Below are positions 46,158 to 57,600 of a stretch of DNA of 64,000 nt, one piece after another. Made by a program: the position numbers and the translations under genes. This DNA is from Symsagittifera roscoffensis (lineage: Eukaryota > Xenacoelomorpha > Acoela > Convolutidae), in the NCBI RefSeq assembly GCF_963678635.1, contig NC_087062.1, positions 680,001-744,000 of the forward strand. The letters run 5' to 3'. Each line of letters begins with the position of its first letter. The first letter of the stretch is position 1. The notes beneath the pieces were generated by a model. It did no database searches. It was not told the DNA's origin and worked only from the letters and a program-made list of their open reading frames with translations.

Positions 46158-49100
46158 GGTAAGTGTTTGTATGCTACGAAATCTTTTAGTTGAGCCGGTC
46201 TACATTTCCCGTACACCCTTGGGTCAGGTACAAATGCTAGTCCGTCGTGCCTTATGACCATTGGTTGTTTTCCGTCCTCCCGGACCCATGCCGTGTGCGG
46301 GGAGTAATTAATTATCGACCCGTTTTCAATAACTTTGAATTGTGGCCCAAATACCCCCGGATTTTTTGTTTTGCGTGCAATGGTGCCCGATTTCCGAGCT
46401 ATTTGTTCAATGCGTTTTCCCACCGCCGGATCTATAGTTTTTTGGGGTCCTTTAAATCGATCTTTCAGGAACACCAAGGGAGCTTTTTCTATTCTATGTT
46501 TTTCCTGTTGTGTAAGCCACCGAATTGGTTTTCGTGTTCTAAGATTTGCTATGTCATGTTTTGGGTTTTCTGCGAGAAAGGACCGTTTTACTTTTTGTAA
46601 ATCATACGGTATATTATTAAGCGGAAGGTGCGCACCTATTGGGAACTTTCGTAGCAAGGCCTGGTCGAACAGTTCATCTTCGTCTGTGTCCGACAGTGAG
46701 ATTTGCTTCTTTGTCTCTGAGGGAGTCTGTCTATGTAGTGTTTGTCCTAGGGTTTTGCTTCGAACCGCCTGTGAGGATGGTCCCGCTGGTTCACACACTG
46801 GTTCGGGAAGGTACGTTTGTTTGTACACCACACTGAGCTCATCCTCGCTATTGGTTTCCCTATTCCAGATGGCCTCCGGCGTGAGGGCAGGTTTGGTGAG
46901 CACTTTTTCATCTAGGCACGAAAGTTTTGTATTTTCCCATGAGAGATTAGAAATTTTAGGTGTAGTGCAAATATTAGTTAGTGGTGTGTTTGGTTTACGC
47001 CCGTAGTGCGCTTCAAACGGCGTAATTTTTGTTGTTGCGTGTGGGGTAATGCGTAGTGTTTTGATTAATTCCGCTACGTCTGACGCTAGTTTGTACGGTG
47101 TGTTGTTTTTATCGATCTTCATTATAGAGAGACGAGTTTTCAAAGTTCGAATTAGTCTTTCTACCATGCCCATTGAGCGATGGTCATCCACTGGGGCGAA
47201 TATTAACTTAATGTTATTGCTTTTACAGTAGATTATAAATTTTTTAGCCCGAAACCCTTGAGCTTGGTCGCACCTGACATTTCTTGGTACTCCTTGATTA
47301 ACCAAATGTGTTTGCATAAATTTTATGATTGTGTCTGCTTTGTTATTCGTTACCACTTTTGCGTAAGGAAATCGCGAGAATCGATCTACCCCAACTAGAA
47401 TGTACACGTCTTTATTATTTTCGTCCGGTAGAGGTCCAGCGAAATCCAATTGGATTTCCTCGTTTGGTTCTACTACGGCGTCAAGGTTAGTATAGTGTTT
47501 TTTTCCAGATATCACCCGAAGATTCTTACCTTTGGTGCGGCATTCCTTGCAGTTCTGTGCTGCCGTTACTATGTCACGATGTAGGAATGGGTACCAAATA
47601 TGTTTGGCAGCTTCTAGCATACCGCCTTGTCCTGGGTGGGTCAAATGAATTGAGTCAAGAATAATCTGTCTAAGCTGCTTCGGAATTACTACTCTATCGT
47701 CATATAGTAGCACGTTGTCTCGAACTGACAGACGGTTTCGCACGTTATAGAAATAAGGACCGTAGCAGGCTTTTATTTGCTCCCATTTTTGATTCCGGAT
47801 CATGTTGATCAGGGGCTGGAGGTTTCTATCTCGTTTTGTTGCGGCCGCAATAAATTCCACATCTAGTGCCTTTCTCAGGTTCTTTCGGAACAGTGGTACA
47901 TCTTCATCTTCCATAGAGATGGCCTGGCACTCCGGTTGCTCCTCCGTTGGGTCTGTCTGACATATTTGGTCCGATTTCCTTGTGAATGTAAAGCTATCTT
48001 TGGAAGGAATTATCTGGTAACGCACATCGCTAAATGACAGTGTTGATCGGCCTGGTTCTTCTGATAACTCGTTCAATGATGTGACCTTAGTTGGTGGAAT
48101 CGATAAATTGGTTTGTTGGCCGCTGTGGCATTTCCGCATAATTCTTTTAAAAGGGGGTAATGACATTCCTGTCTGAAGTTGGCGACTCATGTCTGCTACC
48201 GGATCGGGGGATGTTAACTTAGGGTACACTTGTTGATAGTGATGAATAGATGATGTTTCTTCTTTCCGTGCTTTTGCTATTGAGGGCTGAATGCAACTGT
48301 TTGAGTTTATCGAGTAAAACTTTGAAATAATTGGATGTGACTGAGAGAGATTTGAGCAATTTGAAATTGTTGAGTTTGAGAGAGTGTGACTGTTTGTTAG
48401 AGAAATATCGTTAACAGTGAACTGTGTTTCTTTTGTGCGCGAATTTGAACGATTAGAGTTTTCGTTCCGGTCGAGCTGTGCTGTGTGTTTAAATCCGTTT
48501 GGATTTTCGTTCATTTCGATGTTAGCTATAGTGCTGTCTTGGAATTCCAGGCAAGAAATGAAATCATCAATAAGTGCGACCACGAAATGTTCATCCCAAT
48601 ATGCAGGCGGCTGTGGTTTTCCTACCGGATGGCGCGAAATATAATCTATTAAGCCCATTTTACTGCCGGAAAGATGTTTGATGTCAAAATCAAATGGAAT
48701 AAGACGGTCAATCCATCTAGTTAGGCGACTTTGATATGTTTTATTACTTTTATTGCTATTTAGGGCACTGACCAGAGCTTGATGGTCCGTAATTAGTGTA
48801 AACCTGCGGCCATACAGATAGTATTTAAAATGATCAATAGCCCATACTGCCGCCAGAAGTTCCAATTCATTTACCGAATATTTGTTTTCACATGCGTTTA
48901 GAAATCTGGACGCGTACGCCACCGTAGCCCATCCGTCTGGCGTTTCTTGTTCGAGAGCAGCTCCGATACCCTCGCGGCTGGCGTCACAGATTATTCGTGT
49001 TTCTCGGTTACTCACGAAATGACGATTTTCTGTGATGTTTCGCACCGCTGTCAGAATTGCTTGAAATGCCTCTTCATGTTTTTGATTCCACATAAAATGG

Positions 49101-51697
49101 AATTTAGAAGAAGAAGATAAGAGTGGCCTTAATGGTGTGCACAGTTGTGCTAGGTTTGGTATAAATTTATTTAGATGATGGATTGAGCCCATAAAACTTT
49201 TGAGTTGTTTGAAAGTTTTAGGGTGTTGAAGATTTGTGATCGCCTCAGTTTTCTTGTGTATTGGTATTGTACCGTATTCATTTATGATGAATCCCAGCCA
49301 TTCGACCTCTTTACATCCGAATTTACACTTGTTTAAAGAAATCGCCATATTTTCTTGATCCAGTTTATCTAATACCTTTTTTAGTTTGTCAATGTGTTGT
49401 TCTTTTGTTCCGTGAGATATAATTAGTATATCATCTAGAAACGCGAAAGTATCTTTTTCGTTGTTTAACGTCAGATCAATGGCTTTTTGGAATTCTGCGG
49501 GCATGTCCGTGAGCCCGTAAAATCCCGTTTGGAACTGATATGTTCCCGTCGCTTGTCCACCAATTATACTAAAGTTACACTGCGTTTTAGTTTTTTCATC
49601 TAATTTTAATTGGCTATAAGCGTATCGGAGGTCAATGGTAGAAAAATATGTTGTACCTGGTTTTCCAGTACCCTCTTGAGCTGATTGTGCCACATTATCA
49701 AGGAGGACGTCGATGTTAGGCATCTGGTACTTATTTTTATGTATCGCTTTGTTGATTTGTTTTGAGTCCATTGCCAATTTTATTGAATAGTCTTTCTTGA
49801 CCGTTATTACGATTGGACTAATAAATTGTTTGTCGCTACAGCTGTCGAGTTTCACGATATGGCCTTGGTCTATCAGGGATTTTAGTTCTTGTTCAACCTT
49901 TTCTTGAATATGAATCGGGATCCGGCGTCCTTTTTGTTGCAGTGCTTTGAAGTCCTGAAGGAATTTGGTGTGGACTACGTGGTTTTTTGACCGACCAATG
50001 CGTGTGCACAATCCCGGGTATGTTGATTTAACCCAATTTGTGATGGCCGTGTCTGATTGATCTGGTTCTGTAATGTAATTGATTGACTTACCAGTTGGTT
50101 TTTCTTGTTGAAGATGAATGCCCAGTTGTGGTAGCAAATTTCGACCCAAGATGTTTGCCCGTTTATCGTCCACCACCACAAATGGCGCCGTGTTGATTGT
50201 CCACCCTCCTGATTCTATAGGGGCAATCAGCCTACCGAACGCGGGAATTTTATATCCATTGTAGCAGACCATTCTATTAGCCTCATCATTTTGATTGAGT
50301 TGAATACGACGAGCTTGTGACACCGTATTTTCCAAAATGGCCGCTGTTTTGTTATTTACAAACGATGTTGGAGATCCTGTGTCTGCAATGAAGGTAATAT
50401 TGTGTTTCCCAATTCTGACTCGGATGAGATGTCCTATTAAGTCGTTTGTTGATAAGTTTCCTGCCGTTTCCTCTTCGAAGTGTACAGCATTTACGCTGTT
50501 GTCCTCTGGATGGATGAGTTCCCACCCCGGAGCGACGTCCCCTGCTTGGAGGTAGTCAACATACGCCGCTATGTCGGTGTCCTGGATGTTTACTTCCTGA
50601 TTTGTTTCTTCACTGATGGCATTAACGTTTGGGGAATTACAGAGTCTTGCGTAGTGCCCTCGTTTTGTACATTTATTGCAAATCTTGTCCTTTGCTGGAC
50701 ATTGTTGAAGGTGACCGGGTCCGAACGGATTACCACACTTAAAACAAGATTGTTTCCTGTCTCTATCTGGTCGTTGTGAGCTTCCCCGCTGTGATTGTCC
50801 TCGGCCTCTGTTGTTTCCTCTTCTGTTGTTACGATAAGGGTCCCCACCTCGTCTTTGGATGAACCCAACTGGTTCGGTTTTTATGCCTGTTTGTGAAGGA
50901 GATGACGATGAACCCTGCTTGCGGATTTGGATTTGGTTTTCCAGTCCTTTTTCCCTGCGTATTGCATATTCGAACGCTTGCTCCGGGGTCTTAGTCTCAG
51001 CTAGTAAATCTTTTTGTACTTCATCATTTGTCATATTTGCTGTGAATAAGTCTCGGATAATCTCTGTTTCTAACGTGTTATTGTTGCAATTAGGACATTT
51101 GAAGTTTCCTTTGATGACTAATTCCGTGAGACCGCAGTGGAACTGTTCCAGTGTTTCTGTTTTATTCTGCTTTCGTGTGAATGCCTCGTATCTGTCGAAT
51201 GTAACATTACGGTCTTTAATGAAAAGGTGTTCCAAACGATCCCAGAATACTCTTGTTGATATTTCTTGTATCTTGAGGTCTGGGTAGTGTTGGTTCAAAC
51301 GTCTCTGACCTTCGTTACCTAGGCATAGGTATATGTAGCTTTTGATTTTTATGTCGGCTTCCTCCCATGGTATTCCATCCACGGTGGGTCCCAAATTGTC
51401 CAATTGTGCACATTGGTTATCCCATTGGATCTTTTTTTCTTGGTTACGTATGTTCCTGTCCCTGGTTTGTGATTGAGTTTCCCCTTCTATAGGAAGTTCA
51501 TAACCAGGTTCGTGCGGTTTTCTTATTGCGGGTGGATCTCGTAACAGCTTTTGTAGGTTGATACCATCTTTTGCGACAATCCCTAAGTAGAGTTGCTGGT
51601 TCCACTTCTCCCACTCTGTTGGCGGTTCCGCCGAGGCTTTTTGCCAGAATGGGGCGATACCTAGTGGGTTTTTTGTTGTGAGTGCTGGCTGCGCCAT
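46154..51697 (-). CDS. gag-pol: Gag-Pol polyprotein, single frame (1847 aa)
   Basis: A single uninterrupted frame. Gag covers about residues 1-350 and ends with two zinc knuckles near 316-352; the second is a classical CX2CX4HX4C, and the first is a longer variant with a GPGH segment. The aspartic protease active site DTGSP is near 439. Reverse transcriptase is about 600-830, with STIDLRYAY and the catalytic FLDD near 753. RNase H is about 890-1015 (ICDAS, VNELELLAAV, TDHQALV). Integrase is about 1345-1560, with an HPGQGG zinc-binding region and catalytic LDFAGP, RCDQAQG and MVERLIRT near 1417, 1475 and 1511. Gag and pol share one frame, so no frameshift is used. The ATG overlaps the LTR/PBS boundary. 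The stop is TGA at 46154-46156, sharing bases with an ATG in another frame. Confidence 0.95.
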   Translation of the reverse strand: MAQPALTTKNPLGIAPFWQKASAEPPTEWEKWNQQLYLGIVAKDGINLQKLLRDPPAIRKPHEPGYELPIEGETQSQTRDRNIRNQEKKIQWDNQCAQLDNLGPTVDGIPWEEADIKIKSYIYLCLGNEGQRRLNQHYPDLKIQEISTRVFWDRLEHLFIKDRNVTFDRYEAFTRKQNKTETLEQFHCGLTELVIKGNFKCPNCNNNTLETEIIRDLFTANMTNDEVQKDLLAETKTPEQAFEYAIRREKGLENQIQIRKQGSSSSPSQTGIKTEPVGFIQRRGGDPYRNNRRGNNRGRGQSQRGSSQRPDRDRKQSCFKCGNPFGPGHLQQCPAKDKICNKCTKRGHYARLCNSPNVNAISEETNQEVNIQDTDIAAYVDYLQAGDVAPGWELIHPEDNSVNAVHFEEETAGNLSTNDLIGHLIRVRIGKHNITFIADTGSPTSFVNNKTAAILENTVSQARRIQLNQNDEANRMVCYNGYKIPAFGRLIAPIESGGWTINTAPFVVVDDKRANILGRNLLPQLGIHLQQEKPTGKSINYITEPDQSDTAITNWVKSTYPGLCTRIGRSKNHVVHTKFLQDFKALQQKGRRIPIHIQEKVEQELKSLIDQGHIVKLDSCSDKQFISPIVITVKKDYSIKLAMDSKQINKAIHKNKYQMPNIDVLLDNVAQSAQEGTGKPGTTYFSTIDLRYAYSQLKLDEKTKTQCNFSIIGGQATGTYQFQTGFYGLTDMPAEFQKAIDLTLNNEKDTFAFLDDILIISHGTKEQHIDKLKKVLDKLDQENMAISLNKCKFGCKEVEWLGFIINEYGTIPIHKKTEAITNLQHPKTFKQLKSFMGSIHHLNKFIPNLAQLCTPLRPLLSSSSKFHFMWNQKHEEAFQAILTAVRNITENRHFVSNRETRIICDASREGIGAALEQETPDGWATVAYASRFLNACENKYSVNELELLAAVWAIDHFKYYLYGRRFTLITDHQALVSALNSNKSNKTYQSRLTRWIDRLIPFDFDIKHLSGSKMGLIDYISRHPVGKPQPPAYWDEHFVVALIDDFISCLEFQDSTIANIEMNENPNGFKHTAQLDRNENSNRSNSRTKETQFTVNDISLTNSHTLSNSTISNCSNLSQSHPIISKFYSINSNSCIQPSIAKARKEETSSIHHYQQVYPKLTSPDPVADMSRQLQTGMSLPPFKRIMRKCHSGQQTNLSIPPTKVTSLNELSEEPGRSTLSFSDVRYQIIPSKDSFTFTRKSDQICQTDPTEEQPECQAISMEDEDVPLFRKNLRKALDVEFIAAATKRDRNLQPLINMIRNQKWEQIKACYGPYFYNVRNRLSVRDNVLLYDDRVVIPKQLRQIILDSIHLTHPGQGGMLEAAKHIWYPFLHRDIVTAAQNCKECRTKGKNLRVISGKKHYTNLDAVVEPNEEIQLDFAGPLPDENNKDVYILVGVDRFSRFPYAKVVTNNKADTIIKFMQTHLVNQGVPRNVRCDQAQGFRAKKFIIYCKSNNIKLIFAPVDDHRSMGMVERLIRTLKTRLSIMKIDKNNTPYKLASDVAELIKTLRITPHATTKITPFEAHYGRKPNTPLTNICTTPKISNLSWENTKLSCLDEKVLTKPALTPEAIWNRETNSEDELSVVYKQTYLPEPVCEPAGPSSQAVRSKTLGQTLHRQTPSETKKQISLSDTDEDELFDQALLRKFPIGAHLPLNNIPYDLQKVKRSFLAENPKHDIANLRTRKPIRWLTQQEKHRIEKAPLVFLKDRFKGPQKTIDPAVGKRIEQIARKSGTIARKTKNPGVFGPQFKVIENGSIINYSPHTAWVREDGKQPMVIRHDGLAFVPDPRVYGKCRPAQLKDFVAYKHLP
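51680..51696 (-). promoter_or_regulatory. Primer-binding site, overlapping the gag start
   Basis: Directly after the LTR the minus strand reads TGGCGCAGCCAGCACTC. TGG pairs with the CCA end of a tRNA, as usual. The same bases are codons 1-6 of gag. The primer tRNA is not assigned. Confidence 0.65.
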
Positions 51698-52075
51698 GTT
51701 ATACCCTCAGCCGTTAGGTGAGGTATATACGGTATAATATCGATAGTCAAAGTCTATGCTTGATCGCTAACTAAGAATAGGAATATGAAGAGATTGAGAG
51801 TAACTTAAATTCAGTTTAGAAAGTTAAGTCTGATTCGAATCTGACCTCGAAATCATGAGAGAGACAGAGACTCATAAATAACTATTGAATATGGTGTTAG
51901 GTTTAGTAGGTACTTAATTTAGATCAGACTTCTATATAGTTCAGTTTACATAGTGTTAAATAAGTATATATGGTTAGCACTTGGGATGGATGTAATGTTT
52001 TAGATACACATAGTTCTAGTATATCCGAATGGATAACAGTTCATATTGGTATGTACTGTATCCGTGTGGATAACA
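51697..52075 (-). repeat. 5' LTR
   Basis: 379 bp, identical by eye to the 3' LTR. Its last transcribed base is the A of the gag-pol start codon. Confidence 0.95.
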
Positions 52076-52080
52076 CACTC

Positions 52081-53058
52081 CATCCAAATATCTTGTCCTG
52101 CACTCTTGGAGCTGCATTCTAATTTTGGATCAGGTTAACATCCTCCCCCATATAGACCAAGTTAACATCCCCCACCCCAGCGTTCATTTTAAACTGAATT
52201 TGCTAAGCGCTGCGTGTAAAACGCTCTATTCTGATTTGCCGAGAGTTCGAACTCAGAACCAAGTTACCCCTAAAGAGCTTTGGAAAATTTTTGGTTAAAG
52301 CTCGAATGACGTCTCGAAGGGCTTCAAACTTCAACATGCGTAATCGGCCAACTTCCAACACGTTATGAGAAATAACTAGCAATAAAATTAAATGCGTAGG
52401 GCCAATGGGAATGTTCCAGGAAACAGTAATGCACGGCAAATTAAATCAAATTCAAGTGCTGTTTCTACTAATTAGATCTTTAATATCTTTGGGATCGTCA
52501 GTTAGTGCATTCGATCTATAATCGGAAGGATAAATAGTGTGCGAGGACGAGCTCTCACTTGATCTCTAGTGTCAGTGCTTCCACAGCCTGGCCGATTTAG
52601 GCTTCAATAATGGTAGCATAAATTTTTCAGCATAAAATTAACAGACCTTGAATTATACAAAAAAGCTTTGCTGAAGAAGCTTCCTGGAGTGTAGAATGTG
52701 GAGAAATGATAGATCAGAATATTCTTGCTCAGGCTTGATTAACCTTAGGCAGGGTACTCGCAGAAGTAAAATTTCAATGAATTTTTAAGTTATTTTATTT
52801 TCAGTTCTTTTCTTTGCGCGTTGTCTTCGACCTCGTGTGTCTGACGTCTAAAGGTTGTCTGCTGAAATTGTGGTAGAATACAACAGATTCAAAAGTGAGT
52901 GATGGAAGTTTATTTATCTGCCAAAACTGCGCCGAATACAAAGAACATACTTTTTCTGAAGTGGGTCTCCAAATCAAAAAGAAAAAGTGGCAATTTTTTC
53001 TGGCTCATTTTTGTTTGTTTGTAAGTTCTTTTTCATTTTTAACCAATTTGCTTATAAT
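52081..53058. other. Gap right of the LTR element
   Basis: No gene or clear repeat was recognised. Confidence 0.4.
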
Positions 53059-53480
53059 TGTTCCGACTACTTTTGAAGAATGTGACGGAATATTTGGGTT
53101 TTTCTATCCAGATCGATTTCGGCTTTTTAAAAGGGTATTTTTGGCGGAAACTTTTGTTACCATCTGAAAAGTAATGTTCTCTTAAGCTCAAACTGAATAA
53201 GTTATTTTTACCTGTGATTATTTTTTGTTAAGTTTAATGGGGGTTTAAACATAGCCAGTCTTCAAAATTAACGCGCGATTTAATTTGTGCTATTAACGCG
53301 TAAGCTGCCATCTAAGCCATAGATTGAGGCTTGCTATCCATTCTAATCAATAAGTTTCTGTATGTTGAACATATCACTTTTTAAATATAGTATGGGTATC
53401 ATTTTTAAAAAAAAAACCGTAGATGGAAGTCAGAGCTTTCAGGGCATCGCCATGATATGAGCATAATGCTTGTTGTTCCG
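53059..53480 (+). repeat. Dispersed repeat, copy C
   Basis: Diverged copy of 786-1237. It starts TTGTTCCGACTACTTTTG, includes TTAACGCGCGATTTAA-like and TTAACGCGTAAGC blocks, and ends with GGGCATCGCC, ATGATATGAGCA and a further GTTCCGACC. Confidence 0.6.
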
Positions 53481-54622
53481 ACCATCGAAACTTTGTATTC
53501 GGTTGTGTTTTAGTTTTTTCTTTTTGTTTTCCACGCAAAGTCAGCTATCACTTGAAGTTTCTCTAACAGCGCTGAGGGTGCCAAAGAAAAGTTGTTTTGA
53601 GGAAAGTTGCGCGTCGAAAAACATAAAATTGCACAAATTGCGCTTTTTGGCCTACCCTTGCGATGATCAAGAGTATTGCATCCGGGTACTAATTTTTTTC
53701 CCGTAAACTACTTTGCCCACAAAATGGTCACAAAGTAATTTTTTAAACAGCGACCTAATAGCTTGTTTGGAGTTTATGAACTACGTATATGTAACTTGGG
53801 TGAAAATTGAAAGTTGTAAATTACTTTTTTTCTGTACCAAATTATTTCGGTTGAATTTCCGCACCGAGTTCGGTCGGCTTTGTTTCTGTCGGCTTAATTA
53901 CCTCTTGTTTTTTTTCGTTGTTATTAAATGAAACCGGTTAAACTCTAACAACAAATTTTGAAAAATTCAAATTGCTCAGTAGTAGAAGGGTGAGGGAGAG
54001 TGGGGGGGGGGGGGGTGGGGGGAGGTGGCTGACCCTCATGTATTAACATAGGCTATAGAGTATCCGGTCAGCCACCTATGTATTAAGATTGGGTATAGAG
54101 TCTACAATGTATTAAGATAGGGAATACCGATGGTAAGGTTTTATGGTTTGTGTGATGGTAAGATAATGGAAAGAAAAACGTAACTTTTTTAGTTTTTGTG
54201 CGGAAATGTCTAATTTTTTCACAAAAATCTGGGCGCGCGTTACCTAATTGGGAACAATTAATTGTTAATTACGTGTAGATTGTAGAATAAAGGTTATGTA
54301 TTTAGTTTTTTGGTGCATGGTGAGTCAATGGTGAGTTGTGCAAAAACTTGGAATTTTTATCAAAAAAACTTTTTCGAAAAAATTCAAAACACGATAAGAT
54401 TTGTTTAATTTGATCTAATAAAAATGTGTTAGATACTTTTACTTTCTACCTATCTGAATCTATTCTGAACCTACAGAGACATCGAAAAAAAGTCAAGTTT
54501 TTTGAGAAAAAAGTTTAAATTACAAAGAAAGTATATAAATCACTGCTTCGTATAATCATTTAACCACAAGTTTACAGTTACTTAATCAATACTGAATTGA
54601 ATGCTCTTACCCCATCAGTTAT
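53481..54622. other. AT-rich gap before the polymerase pseudogene
   Basis: Holds a G-run block (54001-54028) and three short degenerate repeats around ATGTATTAA.AT.GG.TA (54040-54118). No gene was recognised. The boundary of the Maverick-like element may lie here, but I see no terminal inverted repeat. Confidence 0.35.
54002..54022 (+). repeat. G-rich run (G14-T-G6)
   Basis: A 14-G run, a T and six more G, then GGTGG. Quadruplex-capable. Confidence 0.85.
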
Positions 54623-57600
54623 TTACAAGTTCAAAGGTTTTGTGTGTATTCCGTCATCCTGAACTTGTCTTTTAGAGTAAAAGTAGCTCAATCCCTTCTT
54701 TGTTTGCTCGTATGTAGCAACCATATGATTAATGGTTCTAAATCCTCTGTTTGTTGAAGTCAAGTTGATTGCTTCGTCGAGTACTTTCCTGTATTTTTCC
54801 ATAGGTTCATCACCGGATTCCTCTAGAATTCTTTTATTCAATCCTTTGCTGCTAAACTTCATTTTGTCTGATTTGTTGTCATAGCAACAATAAGTCTTGC
54901 TGCATAAACATAGCATCTCCGTACACCTAAATTCTTCTTTGAACAGACCAGGCTCTCGTTTATCGTGCTTCATGTGAACGCTACAACATGTTCGTGGAAA
55001 AAAGTTTGTTTTTGAATCTGCTCTGAATGAATCTCTGCAATTTTTTTCTCTCAATTTTTCCCAGTCACCTTTTTTCTCCGGACGAATACAATCATACAAA
55101 TTTTCCTCAGCAAGAGCTAAATACAGCGAGTCCGTGTCCATTTCTAATTCCTCGAACTTATTTACATCACAAAATTTGTCAAAAAAATTGTAGTAAAGCT
55201 CAAGCATTCTCAGCTTTGCATACTGCAGAATGAAAAATCCAACTATTATGGGTTCTTTGTGCTCAATTGTTGACTTTAGTAACTCAATCTCGTACAAGTC
55301 TTTCTGAACAGTGTTCAATCGTTTGAAGAAAGGTTCATTAATTGCTTTGTGTGTTTTCTCATCATTCAAATACTTTGTGATCGTATGTCTCGATCTGTCC
55401 ATTATCTGGTAACCGTAGGATGAAACCTAAAAGCTTCATAGTCTCTGCAACAACACCGGATAACGGGTTCTCATCTCCTTCCCTTCTAGCATCAACAACC
55501 GACTGAACAAACTTGTTGAAGCATTTTCGAGGGAGATACTGTACAAAGCGGTAAACTTTTGTACACTGTAAGCCAAGTTCCATGTAGAAATTGAAAAGAG
55601 GAGTAATGATGGAACCATTTTCTAGTTTGAAACTAGATATTAGCATACGCTGGGGATGCTTCAGAAGATCATTTTCAATGGCATAATTTTGCATATGTTC
55701 CCCAATGTCATTTCTTCCAACATCAGTGTTTTTAAAAATTGGAGGAAAATTAGAAAATTTTGCTTTCAGTTCGTCTGGAACAACTAAGTCGCACTGAATA
55801 TAGCCATAAAGAGACCCATCTCTTAATTTTTCCAATAGAGAATCAGTAGAGAGAGGTCTTTTGTAGGGAAAGTTGGATCGGATATGATTCTTTATTTTTT
55901 CGATCGTTTTGAAGTTTTGCCACCACTCACATTCCCACATCTCTTCGATTTTGTATCCTTTTTCGCGAATATATTCACGTCTCAAGTCATCCATCTCTCT
56001 CCTTTTGTTTCCTCTCTCAATATCTTCATCGCTAAGTGAGGGACGAGTCTCCTGGCAAGGACAAAAATGGTAATAGCATCCCATTGCTTCAAACACTGTT
56101 TTGCAGTGATTGCAATATCCATCAACATTGAAACAGTCAATTTTCTTTTGATTTCCAGATGTGTGGAAGCTCTCAATTCTACATTCTGGTCTGGTTTCTT
56201 GGTAGTAAGACATGACCATGTTCTCAAAATTGCAAGATCGGTTATGTCTAGTTTTGATTTTTTGCATATCGGAATCAAACTCCCATCTTGTGTACAATCC
56301 TGTTGGCATGTTTTGACACATTGAATAGGGATAGAGCTGGCTCGCATCAGTTCCAACAATTGATTTGCAGACATTTGATGAATCCCGGATAAAGGTTTCA
56401 TCCACAACAGCTTTTCGAGTAAACACAATTGATGGTCCACCCGTCATATCCTCTCTAATTTTCTCGCGCACAAATCTCTATCACTTTCGCAAAAAGGGTA
56501 GAATTTTTCATTGGTTGATTTGTGAAGAAAAATTTTTGCCAGATTTGGAAGAGTACATCCAAGTTTTAACATATCAGTTTCTTTCTGATGATAAAACTGA
56601 ACCATCTTTTGCATTGCTTCAAGGGTTGGAACAACATCTTTGTTGTTGTACCACTGCAAAAAATCTTTAAATGTAGTCATTCCATGTTTCTGCCAAATCT
56701 CCTGTAAATATTTGTAATTATCCCATCCAGATGCAGGTACTGACCTGATTTGAATTTTCTTTAGTGCTTGCTGCTCATCAAGTCCACTTGACTTCAGGTT
56801 CTGGTAATCCTTAAAGTCTTTATCAAGAGGGTTGTTGTTTCTCAGTTTACTGAAAAAGGCTTCGTATGGAGGTAATTCTTCACTCTCGAGCTTGTCTGGA
56901 CTGTCAAACCACTCATAAGGGAAAAACCCTTTTGCCTCACTGGCTTTGTAAGCTTTAAGAAAGGAATCTAGAGATGTTGCTCCACCCAAAAATTTCATGA
57001 TATCGAGAAACTGTATATCTCCAAACTTGAAGGATATGAAATCGTTAGCTTTTTTGATAACCATAGGTTCAGCTTCTTTATCATTGATTAAGTAAGGAAT
57101 CAGATAGCTCTTGATCAAGTTGAGATTATATCTTCCACTGTTAAACCCAAATACAGGTAACGTGTTAACATACCTCTCCAGATTTTGTTTCAAATCAATC
57201 AGCTGATTTTTCTGCATTCTCAAAAACTGAGTTGACATATCAGTTTCCTCTGTATCTTCTATACATTCATCTTCGTATTCAAAGTTTTCAGTTGGAAGAT
57301 TTCGACATCTTTCATTCAACTCTTGGAAAATTTTCGACATCCGCTCATTCACTACTCTTTCAACATCTTGAAATTTAGTTCTCATTTCGAGCTTACTTTT
57401 CTCAGCCAAAAGTTCGAGTTTGATTACAAAATCTATAATAAGCTTTTGCGGATCCTTGTTATAAAGAAAAATTGGTTCATCTATCAGGTTCGAGGATATT
57501 GATACAGAAATTGGAACGTGTTTTTCAATCCAAGTTGTTGTTTGGGTAGCTTTCAGTTCATCTGATGGAACACATATCGACTCAAAATCGAAAATGGCTA

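Larger units (their letters stand above)
44475..52075 (-). mobile_element. Complete Ty3/Gypsy LTR retrotransposon, 7601 bp
   Basis: Two 379-bp LTRs (44475-44853 and 51697-52075) bound the element. Each begins TGTTAT and ends ATAACA. The 5-bp target duplication CACTC is present at 44470-44474 and 52076-52080. I compared the LTRs by eye and found no difference, so insertion is recent. The coding strand is minus. Pol order is protease, RT, RNase H, integrase, the Ty3/Gypsy (Metaviridae) order. The gag-pol frame has no internal stop. The element sits in the 3' flank of AGPAT5 in opposite orientation. Confidence 0.96.

Noticed and set aside
46247-47231. Several open frames on the + strand over the retrotransposon
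   Set aside because: They are antisense to the intact 1847-codon gag-pol frame and have no recognisable domain.
54040-54622. Terminal inverted repeat of the Maverick-like element
   Set aside because: I found no inverted match between this region and the right part of the block. The element end may be outside the window or lost.
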